Source of the DNA: UBA8919 sp041658185
GTDB lineage: Bacteria > Elusimicrobiota > UBA8919
Assembly: GCA_041658185.1 (NCBI GenBank)
Contig: JBBAAR010000001.1
Coordinates: 124,001-188,000 of the forward strand
Reading direction: 5' to 3'
Length of the DNA stretch: 64,000 bases
This document shows positions 33,901 to 40,186 of the stretch, in pieces. A program made the translations under genes and the position numbers. Below the pieces are notes generated by a model. That model was not told where the DNA came from. It did no database searches and saw only the letters and a program-made list of their open reading frames with translations. Position 1 is the stretch's first letter. The number at the start of each line of letters is the position of its first letter.

Positions 33901-34777
33901 CTGCCAAATCAAAGCTACGCGCCATTGTTGTGCTATCGGGCGCAGTTGCGTCTCCCAACACTTTTTCTGCCCCCCAAGTTCCAGTATCCAAATCAAACAC
34001 AGCAGAAATTATACGCTGACCGGCAGTCGCGGAAAGTGCGACGAGAACAACTTTATTTGTACCGGGTATGGGCTCGAGGCGAATCCACCGGTACGTTCTC
34101 GCGCCCATTCCAGTATCTCTATCAACGTTGTCTATAGTGCCGGCGGTTGAATACCATATTCTGTATGCAACCTGCGGGGCGGAGCTTCTATAATAAACTG
34201 CGATTCCCCTCTTATATGTGGAATCGTTGGCAAAATATGTGAAATCGAAGTGCTTCACACCGGCCGCACCGGTACCTGCTTTCCAGCAAGCCGTAGAACC
34301 GGTAATCTGCCATGAAGTTCCATTCCAATACTGGGTCTGATAAATACTACCGGAGCCGCTAAATGTCATTAAAAAGGATTCTGTTGTATTAGGGTTATGA
34401 CTGACTAACCAATGACCTGTCTGGTCAACACCTGCATATTGAGGCGTTGCCATTGAAAGTTTGGTTTCGGTGCCATCAAAACCACTTGCTGTTGATGTAG
34501 AATATGAAGGCGGGAATGGACCGGAACCAGTTGAGGAACTGAAATACACCATTGCACCTTCAGTGGCATTCAAAACAACCGGAGTTGATAAAATTAAAAT
34601 AATGGGGACAGAGGAAAGTAAAAAGACAGAGATTAAAAGATTACGAGATTGAGAGATTAAAAACCGGCGTGAAATAAATACAGAGATTGCTTCGGCGACG
34701 CCTCGTAACGGCACTTTCAAAAAAGGGACAGGTACTTTTTTTATTGCATCAAATATGGTGTTAGACTTTAATTTCAT
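27905..34777 (-). CDS. Giant secreted FN3-repeat protein with LTD and FlgD-Ig tail
   Basis: At 2290 residues this is the largest gene here. After an unusual N-terminus (1-70, including LLISVFLLSSVPIILILSTP as export signal) comes a region with repeated WIRLEP/AVWVDTNNAT strand motifs (about 85-500), possibly a beta-propeller. At least ten fibronectin-III-type modules follow, an LTD-like domain near 1140-1290, and four near-copies of the module with TGSDDGQIILQWTSPGDDG. A domain with VTIPAGALATNVPIAIL (about 2080) and a FlgD-Ig module ending GVYIYKVEAV close the protein. It is probably a long surface adhesin or matrix protein. It has its own promoter at 34967-34995. Confidence 0.75.
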   Translation of the reverse strand: MKLKSNTIFDAIKKVPVPFLKVPLRGVAEAISVFISRRFLISQSRNLLISVFLLSSVPIILILSTPVVLNATEGAMVYFSSSTGSGPFPPSYSTSTASGFDGTETKLSMATPQYAGVDQTGHWLVSHNPNTTESFLMTFSGSGSIYQTQYWNGTSWQITGSTACWKAGTGAAGVKHFDFTYFANDSTYKRGIAVYYRSSAPQVAYRIWYSTAGTIDNVDRDTGMGARTYRWIRLEPIPGTNKVVLVALSATAGQRIISAVFDLDTGTWGAEKVLGDATAPDSTTMARSFDLAVENSGKAMAVWVDTNNATSLSYSTWTAAGDWAASPMSVGYSVTYSTRSQWVRLVTKPNANEIQLAFNYFKPGSTTPQLAVAIWDGTTWGNGAFISGNTTGSSQQRFDINYERQSGDCLIAFSSSTFTPPSYATRASGGLTFSNVAQATDFGAGAQGQWYRLVREVSATSDDIYLIANGADSSVRWQKWGGASWGAVTTVETNSLSTRQSFDMAIGNLTSAVDTTPPAAISDLTGLTGINDGDVILSWTAPGDDGMTSNISGGQYDLRYSTNAIGNETNFSNIPANYRIVKPTETVPSQPYSLTVTGLNPGTSYYFALKYRDESNNWASWSTGTYTNTASTSAAQDLLPNAVVTSTAVGGDTFISLTWTYPAVPAGVNDYDKFWVYRSSASFTEPERNDSGYVHVAATFTYLLGYPTTSFVDIGLTNLTTYYYHISLFDKGDQGQGLYSVPKESFSVVEVSTIPWLAPPSAPTGFTGIAQSTYSIKWSWTDAGGGVGYRVRYATSPYGVAVSSILPSVSAFWIEDILSANSSYCRVVVATNSTGESQLSNAATAYTLARPPTNLVFPTNTCVGYSSATFQWNVNDNPSWTRYSVAKSTTDTFDGPAISTFIVFADNFTGNTTTAFGLSAETTYYFRVWAYNEVSTMTAYIQSSTTTKVGPPTAPSNLKISSLLGGTTAIYWQFDDNSTNETGLYLSSGSDTAMHLSGNLADAAFTGTTYWAEVGLSTNTQYTRFAEANNANGSVWSVSITSYTAAAPPASPSATTNNSTSINLTWNANDNPSPATKYGVKYATATDFYVSTTAVNFASGLTATTTIVYYLSANTTYYFSVWAYNGDRIETAYASPVSTMTMPQASNTWANHIVISQITAGTDAAGNEFVELYNPTNNDIDLKNLPSAGGILKLRTETSLGVLSSKTIAWGANSTIPAYGYFLFVAGILPAGNATPDATYSASIGVSNGVMITDAASVKIDGIAQNAGNVNSIEGTLVSSGGLASGKSYERKPNSPNGCGYDSDNNDADYTFHSTYRFAKNSSSAPEQPPDTLPPAGISDLTALTGSDDGQIILQWTSPGDDGTVGNLTGVFEIKYSSTGIINSSNYDSPPAPSYTVTITTTSLQPLTACTTTIYNLLGNNVLYYFAIKTRDEISTNWSVWTSSANDLTVNTSAYATVVNVTPDNISDLTALTGSDDGQIILQWTSPGDDGTVGTLNNAAFEIKYSSTDIISNSNYGSVSAANTIVISTSSLLPLTACSRVVTGLLGNNVLYHFAIKARDEISTNWSVWKSTADAPFTQNTSAYAYVQTVPPNNISDLTALTGTNDGEVNLRWTAPGDDGTVGNVSGGEYRVAYSTNPIGNDTDFSNATIRPDVSTNTVTREPYSTIVTGLNPGTSYYFALKYRDEVASNWAGWSTGTFVNTLSYAAAYDVAPNEPTAVTVVSSNTAVNIWWTNSTLKPGNDDIEKYWVYRATFTFATKFDGNVVLCSTTNYPALYSSSNPLHITSLTNGVTYYFRIVAVDKGDQLNGLYSIALESGYSSAVSTAPFIAPPVLVSANYAGSNINLVWTHSPDFTASNFSSYRIYYSIVSGGPYTLAGSTSTGTSYTDPIVSPRTQKAYYYVLTTRDTDGVESIYSNEKVANPDTVPPTVTHTLVTEINVLGGYAIFVATITDTDNNGSIQPVTSAKLYYQLTGGSWIEVSTATNIGDLYTFKIGPIGAAFLVDFKYYIEAKDVASNYGYIVINGDTKTAATAPTVDVKTQTAVITLTAGGGTLTVSDGDQTDGETSVTIPAGALATNVPIAILQEGYPGDLTPPPSAFKNENTSTIASVSTAPIVCFDFTPDNTHFKKPIILTIRYLDQNSDGEIDDRPGILETNLRIYYWDNWEWRYIGGTVDTVKNTVSGYVDHFTLFAVFPKGAIPVKPTASEKFVTPATVDGKNDIAHFICDSNIVKIEIYDVTGKKIRTVDGNNQAYLDWDGKDDDGNVLESGVYIYKVEAVSGEKRTGAVVLAK
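30306..30755 (-). repeat. 384-bp internal duplication in the FN3 protein
   Basis: The string around CATCGCCGGGCGATGTCCAC recurs 384 bp apart (from 30306 and 30690), which is 128 residues, one full FN3-type module. The nearly perfect DNA match over about 65 bases indicates a recent duplication. Confidence 0.75.
34620..34775 (-). repeat. Micro-repeat strings in the giant protein's N-terminal coding region
   Basis: Three repeat-like strings are read in frame: GTACCTGTCCC/AAAAGTGCC (encoding KVPVPFLKVP), GAAGCAATCTC, and AATCTCTCAATCTCG with AATCTTTTAATCTC (encoding LISQSRNLLIS). Only pyrimidine arms are present, without the purine partner. Confidence 0.6.
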
Positions 34778-34861
34778 TGCGGGTTTCTTAAAACGACAAT
34801 TTATATTTTTGTGCTTTTTTACTTTTTCCGTTTTTCACTTTACCGTCGGTAGAACAAAACC

Positions 34862-34900
34862 TATTCAACTGGTTTCGCAACTACGGAAGTAGTTGAATAC
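34862..34900. repeat. TATTCAACT palindromic repeat R1
   Basis: TATTCAACT (34862-34870) pairs with AGTTGAATA (34891-34899); the inside carries CTACGGAAGT. Five related palindromes lie at 36917, 37951, 39855, 41567 and 45040. It falls in the leader of the giant FN3 gene. Confidence 0.7.
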
Positions 34901-34966
34901 TGACTCAAAAAAAATATAGCGCAAAGAACCAATCACATTTTTATTATTTTGCTTTTGCCAAAATTA

Positions 34967-34995
34967 AGTATACCATAAAAATCCAATCTTGTCAA
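34967..34995 (-). promoter_or_regulatory. Consensus sigma70 promoter for the giant FN3 gene
   Basis: Minus-strand TTGACA (34990-34995), 17-base spacer, TATACT (34967-34972). Transcription would start near 34960 and give a leader of about 180 bases that contains palindrome R1. The -35 box overlaps the last codons of the upstream MBL gene. Confidence 0.8.
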
Positions 34996-35981
34996 GGGTT
35001 TTTTTCGGTTTCAATAATAAATTTTTTACCGTCGGTTCTAACGGTAATGTTCCCGTCTTCATCCGTCCTGTAAATACTTATATCCGCATCCTGCAATTTT
35101 GCGAGAACTCCGGAATACGGATGCCCGAAATTGTTTCTTGCACCGACGGAAATAACAGCAATTTCCGGATTAACCGCTTTTAAGAATTTTCCAGATGTTG
35201 ATGTCGCGGAACCGTGGTGGGCAACTTTCAATATATTTGATCTTATTTTGTCACCATAAATTTGGAGTACATTATCCTCCGCTTCATATTCCATATCTGC
35301 CGTAAAAAAGAAACTTACATCTCCATAAATAAGCCGGATTATTACAGAATTGCTGTTTTCTCCCTCAAAATAAAAATCCTTCGGCGGAGCAAAAACTTCA
35401 AACTTTACCGACGGGTCTACGTCAATAACATCTCCCTGCCTGACAACAGCAGTAACTATTTTTTTCTCTTTTATTACGGCGTGCATTCTTTCATTTTCAG
35501 GCGAGTCGGATTCAATGCCGTTTTCGTAAAGAACCGTCACCGGAAATCTTCTTAAAACCGCGGGCATCCCGCCGATGTGGTCGCCGTCGGGATGGCTTGC
35601 AACCACAAAATCAAGTCGCTTCACATTATGGCTTTCCAAAAAAGGAACGACTATTTCTTCGCCGGGTTCTGCCGACGCCGGACTCCAGTAGGGAGTGCCG
35701 CCGGTATCAATTAAACCGTTTTTTCCGTCCGGAGTTTTTATGAAAATCGAGTCGCCCTGACCGACATCAATAAATGTAACAACAAGTTCCGGGACTCGCG
35801 GTTTATATTCATTCGCCGGAACTTCAAGATATACCTTCGGTTTTGGCGGTTCTTTCGGAAGTGTCGTACACCCGGTAAAAAAACAATTGAAAATTGAAAA
35901 TTGAAAATTGAGAATTAAAATCAAACATATACCATAATTCTTAATTCTTAATTTGTAATTCTTAATTGTCTCTATATTCAT
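34992..35981 (-). CDS. ComEC-type MBL-fold lipoprotein
   Basis: This 329-residue protein has a lipoprotein signal ending FFTGC (Cys-38), so the MBL domain should sit outside the cytoplasm, anchored by lipid. The active-site motifs are complete: IDVGQGDSIFI, LIDTGG, SHPDGDH, FFTADME (Thr-Ala-Asp variant of TGD), AHHGSATST and NNFGHP. It resembles the stand-alone MBL proteins at 2906 and 35978 and the C-terminal part of ComEC, so a phosphodiesterase or nuclease is likely. It starts by ATGA overlap with its paralogue. The entire signal peptide is encoded by an inverted GAATTA-type micro-repeat. Confidence 0.8.
   Translation of the reverse strand: MNIETIKNYKLRIKNYGICLILILNFQFSIFNCFFTGCTTLPKEPPKPKVYLEVPANEYKPRVPELVVTFIDVGQGDSIFIKTPDGKNGLIDTGGTPYWSPASAEPGEEIVVPFLESHNVKRLDFVVASHPDGDHIGGMPAVLRRFPVTVLYENGIESDSPENERMHAVIKEKKIVTAVVRQGDVIDVDPSVKFEVFAPPKDFYFEGENSNSVIIRLIYGDVSFFFTADMEYEAEDNVLQIYGDKIRSNILKVAHHGSATSTSGKFLKAVNPEIAVISVGARNNFGHPYSGVLAKLQDADISIYRTDEDGNITVRTDGKKFIIETEKNP
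35878..35978 (-). repeat. GAATTAAGA-type inverted micro-repeat encoding a lipoprotein signal
   Basis: Purine arm (AATTAAGAATTACAAATTAA) encodes ETIKNYKLRIKNYG; pyrimidine arm (TTTTCAATTTTCAATTTTCA) encodes LILNFQFSIFN ahead of the lipobox. Purine arm first, as elsewhere. Confidence 0.8.
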
Positions 35982-36895
35982 TTCTTAAATCCCAGCGATT
36001 TGACCGTGTATGTTTCGCCGTCGGTTGAAATAAAAATCGTTCCCTCTTTGTCGGTTCTGTGAAGTTCAATATTAAAATCATTAAATCGTCTCACTGTGTC
36101 CGGATGCGGATGTCTGAATCTGTTGTATCTTCCGCAGGAAATAACGGCGATTTCCGGATTGACCGCATCAAGAAAATACTCGGTTGAAGATGTTTTTGAG
36201 CCATGATGCGGAACTTTTAATATAACGGACGAAACTTCCGATTTTTTATAATTGCCTATCAGCTCGTCTTCCGCAATCGCTTCCGCATCGCCGGTGAATA
36301 AAAAAGATATATCTTTATATGTAATCTTTAACACTATTGAATTATTGTTAGGGTCTTCAAATAAATGGTCTTTCCTCGGCGATAAAACTTTTACGGTTAA
36401 ATCCGGGTCCCAGTTAAGAATATCGCCCTGCTGAGCAATCTTATACGATATTTTTTTCAATTTTATTATTTGAAGAAATTTTTCATATATAGGCGAGGAG
36501 TATGAAAATCCGGAATCGTAGACAATACCCACTGGAAACTTTTTCATAACGCTTAGCAGACCGCCGATGTGGTCCGCGTGTGCGTGAGAGGCAACGACAT
36601 AATCAATTGTTGTGATATTTTTTTTGACTAAAAAAGGAATAACTATTTCTTTACCGGCATCAAATTCGTCGTCGCCGACGGCACATTGCCCGGCATCAAT
36701 AAGAATGTTTTTGCCGTTAGGCGTTCTTATAAATGCGCTGTCGCCTTGACCGACATCAAGAAAATATACATACAGATTCTTTGCGGGATGTCCCTGTTGA
36801 CCGTAAAAAACTTGTATATTTAATGCAGTTATTGCAGTGACAAAAAGTAATAAAACTCTTGGTTTTGATAATTTTGATAATAATGTTTTTTTCAT
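35978..36895 (-). CDS. Secreted ComEC-type MBL-fold protein
   Basis: The 305-residue protein has an ordinary signal or anchor (12-31, VLLLFVTAITALNIQVFYG) and a complete MBL site: LDVGQGDSAFI, LIDAGQ, SHAHADH, LFTGDAE, PHHGSKTSS and NRFRHPH. It is a close paralogue of the lipoprotein it overlaps by ATGA and of the protein at 2906. The intact site contrasts with the eroded one in ComEC at 8378, so these stand-alone proteins could supply the lost hydrolase activity. Substrate is unknown. Confidence 0.8.
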   Translation of the reverse strand: MKKTLLSKLSKPRVLLLFVTAITALNIQVFYGQQGHPAKNLYVYFLDVGQGDSAFIRTPNGKNILIDAGQCAVGDDEFDAGKEIVIPFLVKKNITTIDYVVASHAHADHIGGLLSVMKKFPVGIVYDSGFSYSSPIYEKFLQIIKLKKISYKIAQQGDILNWDPDLTVKVLSPRKDHLFEDPNNNSIVLKITYKDISFLFTGDAEAIAEDELIGNYKKSEVSSVILKVPHHGSKTSSTEYFLDAVNPEIAVISCGRYNRFRHPHPDTVRRFNDFNIELHRTDKEGTIFISTDGETYTVKSLGFKK

Positions 36896-36916
36896 TTATA
36901 GTCGGTAAAACAAAAC

Positions 36917-36995
36917 CTATTCAACTACTTTCGTCCCTAAAGGGATTTCCTTCGGTCACAACTACGAAACTACGGAAGTAGTTGAGTGCTTATTA
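36917..36995. repeat. TATTCAACT palindromic repeat R2
   Basis: TATTCAACTACTTTCG opens and GGAAGTAGTTGAG closes the element, with CCCTAAAGGG inside. About 60 bases are nearly identical to R3. It fills the spacer after the PorV gene stop. Confidence 0.7.
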
Positions 36996-37001
36996 AAAAA
37001 A

Positions 37002-37931
37002 TTAAAATCTCACGCCGATGCTTGCCTTATTTGAATAACCCAAATCTCCGGCATTTGAAAACGCATAATCAAATATAAAATCCTGTTTCTGGCTATAGAC
37101 AATACCGAAACCGAATGTTAAAGGTTCAATACCCGTTAAATCATCCCGGAAAAGTTTATAGCCAAGTCGTAACACAAAAATTTCTGATAACATATACTCA
37201 AAACCTATGCCTGCCGTCATATCGGATATAAACGGATAATCCACTTCGGTATTTACCGTCACTTTTTCTTCAAACAATTTCAAAGAAAAACCTGCCTTTA
37301 ATTTTTTAGGCAAATCAGATTTATCTCCGGGTCCCATACTCCCGCCGAGATTCAAAAGAGAAATACCGAAATTCAAAGGCATATCATTTATCTGGGTCAT
37401 ATACAAACCGCCAAGGTCCGCGGCAAAACCCGTCCCGGATTCCGAATCAATTTTTTCAGATAAATATTTTAGCGAAACGCCCAACGAAATATTCTGAAAA
37501 AATTCGGCACCGTAACCGACATTTAAACCGATGTCCTTCACGTCATAACTTCCGGCTTCCTCTTTCGTCTCTTCTCTTTTTGTAATGCTTCCCGAATTGA
37601 GATACATAATTCCCACGCCCAAACTTCCTGTTTGGCCAAACGGCATCGCATAACTCAAACTTCCGACCTTTATATCCTGTATCCATGAATTATAAGAAGC
37701 CAGCAATTCATTCCATGTTACGAGTGATAAACCCGCGGGATTCCAGAAAATTGCCGATGAATCATTTGCAATTGCCACATAAGTTTCACCGAGCGAGGAA
37801 GGACGGGTGCCATATGAAAGTTTAAGAAATTCAGCGGAAGTTGTACCTGCCGGTTTCGCGTATAAAATGTAAAACTGTCCTATAAATATCAACTGATATA
37901 AAATTATTTTAATAAATTTTCTATATTTCAT
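37002..37931 (-). CDS. PorV/PorQ-family outer-membrane protein
   Basis: The 309-residue protein has a normal signal peptide (to about 25, FYILYAKPAG) and the PorV/PorQ pattern: TSAEFLKLSYGTRPSSLGETY, then DSSAIFWNPAGLSL. Strand-rich sequence ends GYSNKASIGVRF with an aromatic C-terminus. Close relatives are at 11758 and in the HhH fusions, but this one has no extra domain and its signal peptide is not repeat-derived. The exact export or transport role is unknown. Confidence 0.8.
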   Translation of the reverse strand: MKYRKFIKIILYQLIFIGQFYILYAKPAGTTSAEFLKLSYGTRPSSLGETYVAIANDSSAIFWNPAGLSLVTWNELLASYNSWIQDIKVGSLSYAMPFGQTGSLGVGIMYLNSGSITKREETKEEAGSYDVKDIGLNVGYGAEFFQNISLGVSLKYLSEKIDSESGTGFAADLGGLYMTQINDMPLNFGISLLNLGGSMGPGDKSDLPKKLKAGFSLKLFEEKVTVNTEVDYPFISDMTAGIGFEYMLSEIFVLRLGYKLFRDDLTGIEPLTFGFGIVYSQKQDFIFDYAFSNAGDLGYSNKASIGVRF

Positions 37932-37950
37932 TTTTTCTATTTTGTATCAG

Positions 37951-38045
37951 TAAAACAAACCCTGAAGGGACTCCCTTCGGTCGCTACTTTCGTCCCTAAA
38001 GGGATTTCCTTCGGTCACAACTACGAAACTACGAAAGTAGTTGAA
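37951..38045. repeat. TATTCAACT palindromic repeat R3
   Basis: Contains GAAGGGACTCCCTTC, CCCTAAAGGG and CGAAAGTAGTTGAATGG; shares a block of about 60 bases with R2 with two or three mismatches. Lies between the ArsR stop and the PorV start. Confidence 0.7.
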
Positions 38046-38048
38046 TGG

Positions 38049-38384
38049 TTATTTCTCAATTCTTTGATTATGTTTTTCTACCGCTAAAAAATACGGCTTA
38101 AGAACTTTCAATAAATCAACCGGCATTCTTCTTTCCCGTTTTGTATCTATTATTGAATAATAAATCCGGTTTTTTTCCCGCCTGTATTTTACTATATGTG
38201 CATTTTTTAATACGGTTAGATGTCTTGAAACAAGCGGCAAATTTACCCGCAATTCATAAACAATTTCAGAAACACTTGCCTCTTTTTTCTTGTACAGAAA
38301 CTTCAAAATTTTCAAACGAACAACGGAGCCCAATGTAGTAAATAATCTTGCATAATTCAAAGCATTCCTGTCAACCGTTATCAT
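38049..38384 (-). CDS. ArsR-type winged-helix regulator
   Basis: At 111 residues this has the ArsR/SmtB fold: helix-turn-helix about 37-62 (ASVSEIVYELRVNLPLVSRHL) with the recognition helix and a wing (KYRREKNRIYYSI). No Cys or His metal site is visible, so it is probably a non-metal member. The start overlaps the PLD stop by ATGA, so the regulator is co-transcribed with a secreted PLD protein and sits upstream of a PorV gene that it might control. No operator was recognised. Confidence 0.8.
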   Translation of the reverse strand: MITVDRNALNYARLFTTLGSVVRLKILKFLYKKKEASVSEIVYELRVNLPLVSRHLTVLKNAHIVKYRREKNRIYYSIIDTKRERRMPVDLLKVLKPYFLAVEKHNQRIEK

Positions 38385-39829
38385 TTTTCCCCCTTTATAA
38401 CCGCGAACTTTTCAATCGCAAAAAATGTTTTATCGGAGGTGGCCGCCTCAATTTTTAATATGTACAGACCGCTTGCAACTTTTTCACCGTCATCATTATC
38501 ACAATTCCACAAAACCTCATTATAAACACCGGGAGTTACTACCGGTGTAATTTCTCTTGCAATTTCTCCGGAAAGAGTATAGATTTTTACCGTTACCGAC
38601 GTTACATCCGAAGAAATTTCAAAACCGATTGCAGTTCTATTTTTTGCAGGCGACGGATAAACAACAACTTTATCAACCGCTTTTTTTGACGGGGTGGAAA
38701 TTGGCCCGACATTTTTGTAAATTCTCTGAAATTCCTCGTAGTACTCTTTTGCAATTCCAGTTGAATAAATTACAAGCGTATTTTCATCATTAAGTGTATT
38801 GGCACTGTTGGACCAGTTGTGAGAACCGGTTATAACCTTTGCATTCGTAGTAAAAGGGTCAATCACTCCGAATTTGTGGTGAAGATTATAATTTATGTTG
38901 CTGGCATCGGCATTATAGGTAACATACGCGCCGGTCGAGCGAAGTTTTGCATATGTGGACTGGCTGTCGGTTTGCGTAATGTCAAAAATACCGTAGACTT
39001 CCACCCCTTGTTTCATAACATCAACAAGCGAATCGTATATTTGTGAATCATCGGAATTGGTTGTAAAACTGAACAGACAAAAACTAACTTTTTCTTTGGC
39101 ACCCTGAATACTTTTTGTTCCTCCTGTTCCTTTTATTTCATTTGCAATTACTTTATTCGTTCCGCCTGTAACGGGAGTACTATATGGCGAAAAATAAATT
39201 TTGACCTTAACACCGTTGACATATTCCGTTTTCCCGTTGTTTGATGTATTAATTACGTTAACCGCTTTTGAAGAACCAAAATGAGAAAAACCCGTTCTTA
39301 ACGGCGTCCCATACATTTCAACAAATTCATTTTTGTAAATTTCAGCAACGGCAGTTGAACGAATTACAACAACATTATTATTATTTTGATATGTGTCATT
39401 ATTCGTAGGATTCCACGAACCCGTCCAGACAGACGAACCCTCAATTACACAAAATTTGTTATGAACTTGACTGCCCGATGAAGTGCGTATCTTATAAGAT
39501 GTTGTAATACTACTGGTAAATATGCTTGCATTTGTTGCATCGGCATCGCAAATAAAATAAACGGTACAGCCGCGATTTAATGCGGAATTCAAAGCGGCAA
39601 TTGCCGTTGAATTATCTATATCATAAAAAGCAGCATAAATTATTTTATTGTTTACCGAAGCCAGATAGTTTTTGAAACGGAAATCAAGTCCCGGACTGTT
39701 TGCATCGCTGGTACCGGTCGGTTTATTAAAATAGACCTCAAAACCAGGCGGGATTTCACAAAAAAGATTGGTGAAAGGAAAAAAGTAAAAGATAATAAGT
39801 AGAAAAATACTTAAAAATTTAATTTTCAT
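38381..39829 (-). CDS. Secreted phospholipase D-family protein with FlgD-Ig tail
   Basis: The 482-residue protein has a signal peptide (1-25) and two HxKx4D-type halves of the PLD/Nuc fold. The first reads HNKFCVIEGS, where Glu replaces the usual Asp; the second is HHKFGVIDPF, followed by TGSHNWSNSA. The last 85 residues are a FlgD-like Ig module ending ASGLYILKIEA. PLD/Nuc proteins cleave phosphodiesters in lipids or DNA. A surface nuclease is plausible given the neighbours, but substrate cannot be told. It lies at the head of a transcript with the ArsR gene. Confidence 0.85.
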   Translation of the reverse strand: MKIKFLSIFLLIIFYFFPFTNLFCEIPPGFEVYFNKPTGTSDANSPGLDFRFKNYLASVNNKIIYAAFYDIDNSTAIAALNSALNRGCTVYFICDADATNASIFTSSITTSYKIRTSSGSQVHNKFCVIEGSSVWTGSWNPTNNDTYQNNNNVVVIRSTAVAEIYKNEFVEMYGTPLRTGFSHFGSSKAVNVINTSNNGKTEYVNGVKVKIYFSPYSTPVTGGTNKVIANEIKGTGGTKSIQGAKEKVSFCLFSFTTNSDDSQIYDSLVDVMKQGVEVYGIFDITQTDSQSTYAKLRSTGAYVTYNADASNINYNLHHKFGVIDPFTTNAKVITGSHNWSNSANTLNDENTLVIYSTGIAKEYYEEFQRIYKNVGPISTPSKKAVDKVVVYPSPAKNRTAIGFEISSDVTSVTVKIYTLSGEIAREITPVVTPGVYNEVLWNCDNDDGEKVASGLYILKIEAATSDKTFFAIEKFAVIKGEK

Positions 39830-39854
39830 TTTGATACCTTTCCAACTATAATTT

Positions 39855-39930
39855 CAAAACTACTTTCGTACTTTCGCAACTACGAAAGTAGCGACCGTAG
39901 GGAGTCCCTTTAGGGATTGAATACCTTTTT
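39855..39930. repeat. TATTCAACT-related palindromic repeat R4
   Basis: ACTACTTTCG faces CGAAAGTAG near 39862-39890, followed by GGAGTCCCTTTAGGGATTGA. It fills the spacer between the PLD start and the DUF3006-like stop. Confidence 0.6.
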
Positions 39931-39937
39931 AAAAAAA

Positions 39938-40156
39938 TTATTTTTTGTTTGAGCGACTTAACAATTCTTGCTGCAATTTTTTCACCCTATCAAGCGATTT
40001 TGACTCTGCTTTTTTGTTCGGATTAAACTCAACATCAAGCCACATGCCTTCATGCAATTTGAACTTAAACTGTTTTACCGGAATTATCATTTCGCCGCCG
40101 CCTACTATTAAAACGGCTGTTTTTCCGTCTTCTATCCTATCTATTACCGCCCGCAT
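39938..40156 (-). CDS. Small DUF3006-like protein
   Basis: I start at the ATG at 40156, preceded by GGAGGATTTT; the open frame upstream is not needed. The 72-residue protein opens MRAVIDRIEDGKTAVLIV and continues with PVKQFKFKLHEGMWLDVEF, the DUF3006 pattern of a small beta-barrel. DUF3006 genes are often near or fused to ComEC-type MBL proteins in other bacteria. Here the nearest MBL genes lie about 3 kb away with unrelated genes between. The Lys-rich tail has no clear fold. Function is unknown. Confidence 0.7.
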   Translation of the reverse strand: MRAVIDRIEDGKTAVLIVGGGEMIIPVKQFKFKLHEGMWLDVEFNPNKKAESKSLDRVKKLQQELLSRSNKK

Positions 40157-40186
40157 AAAATCCTCCGGCAATATTTTTAAATACGA

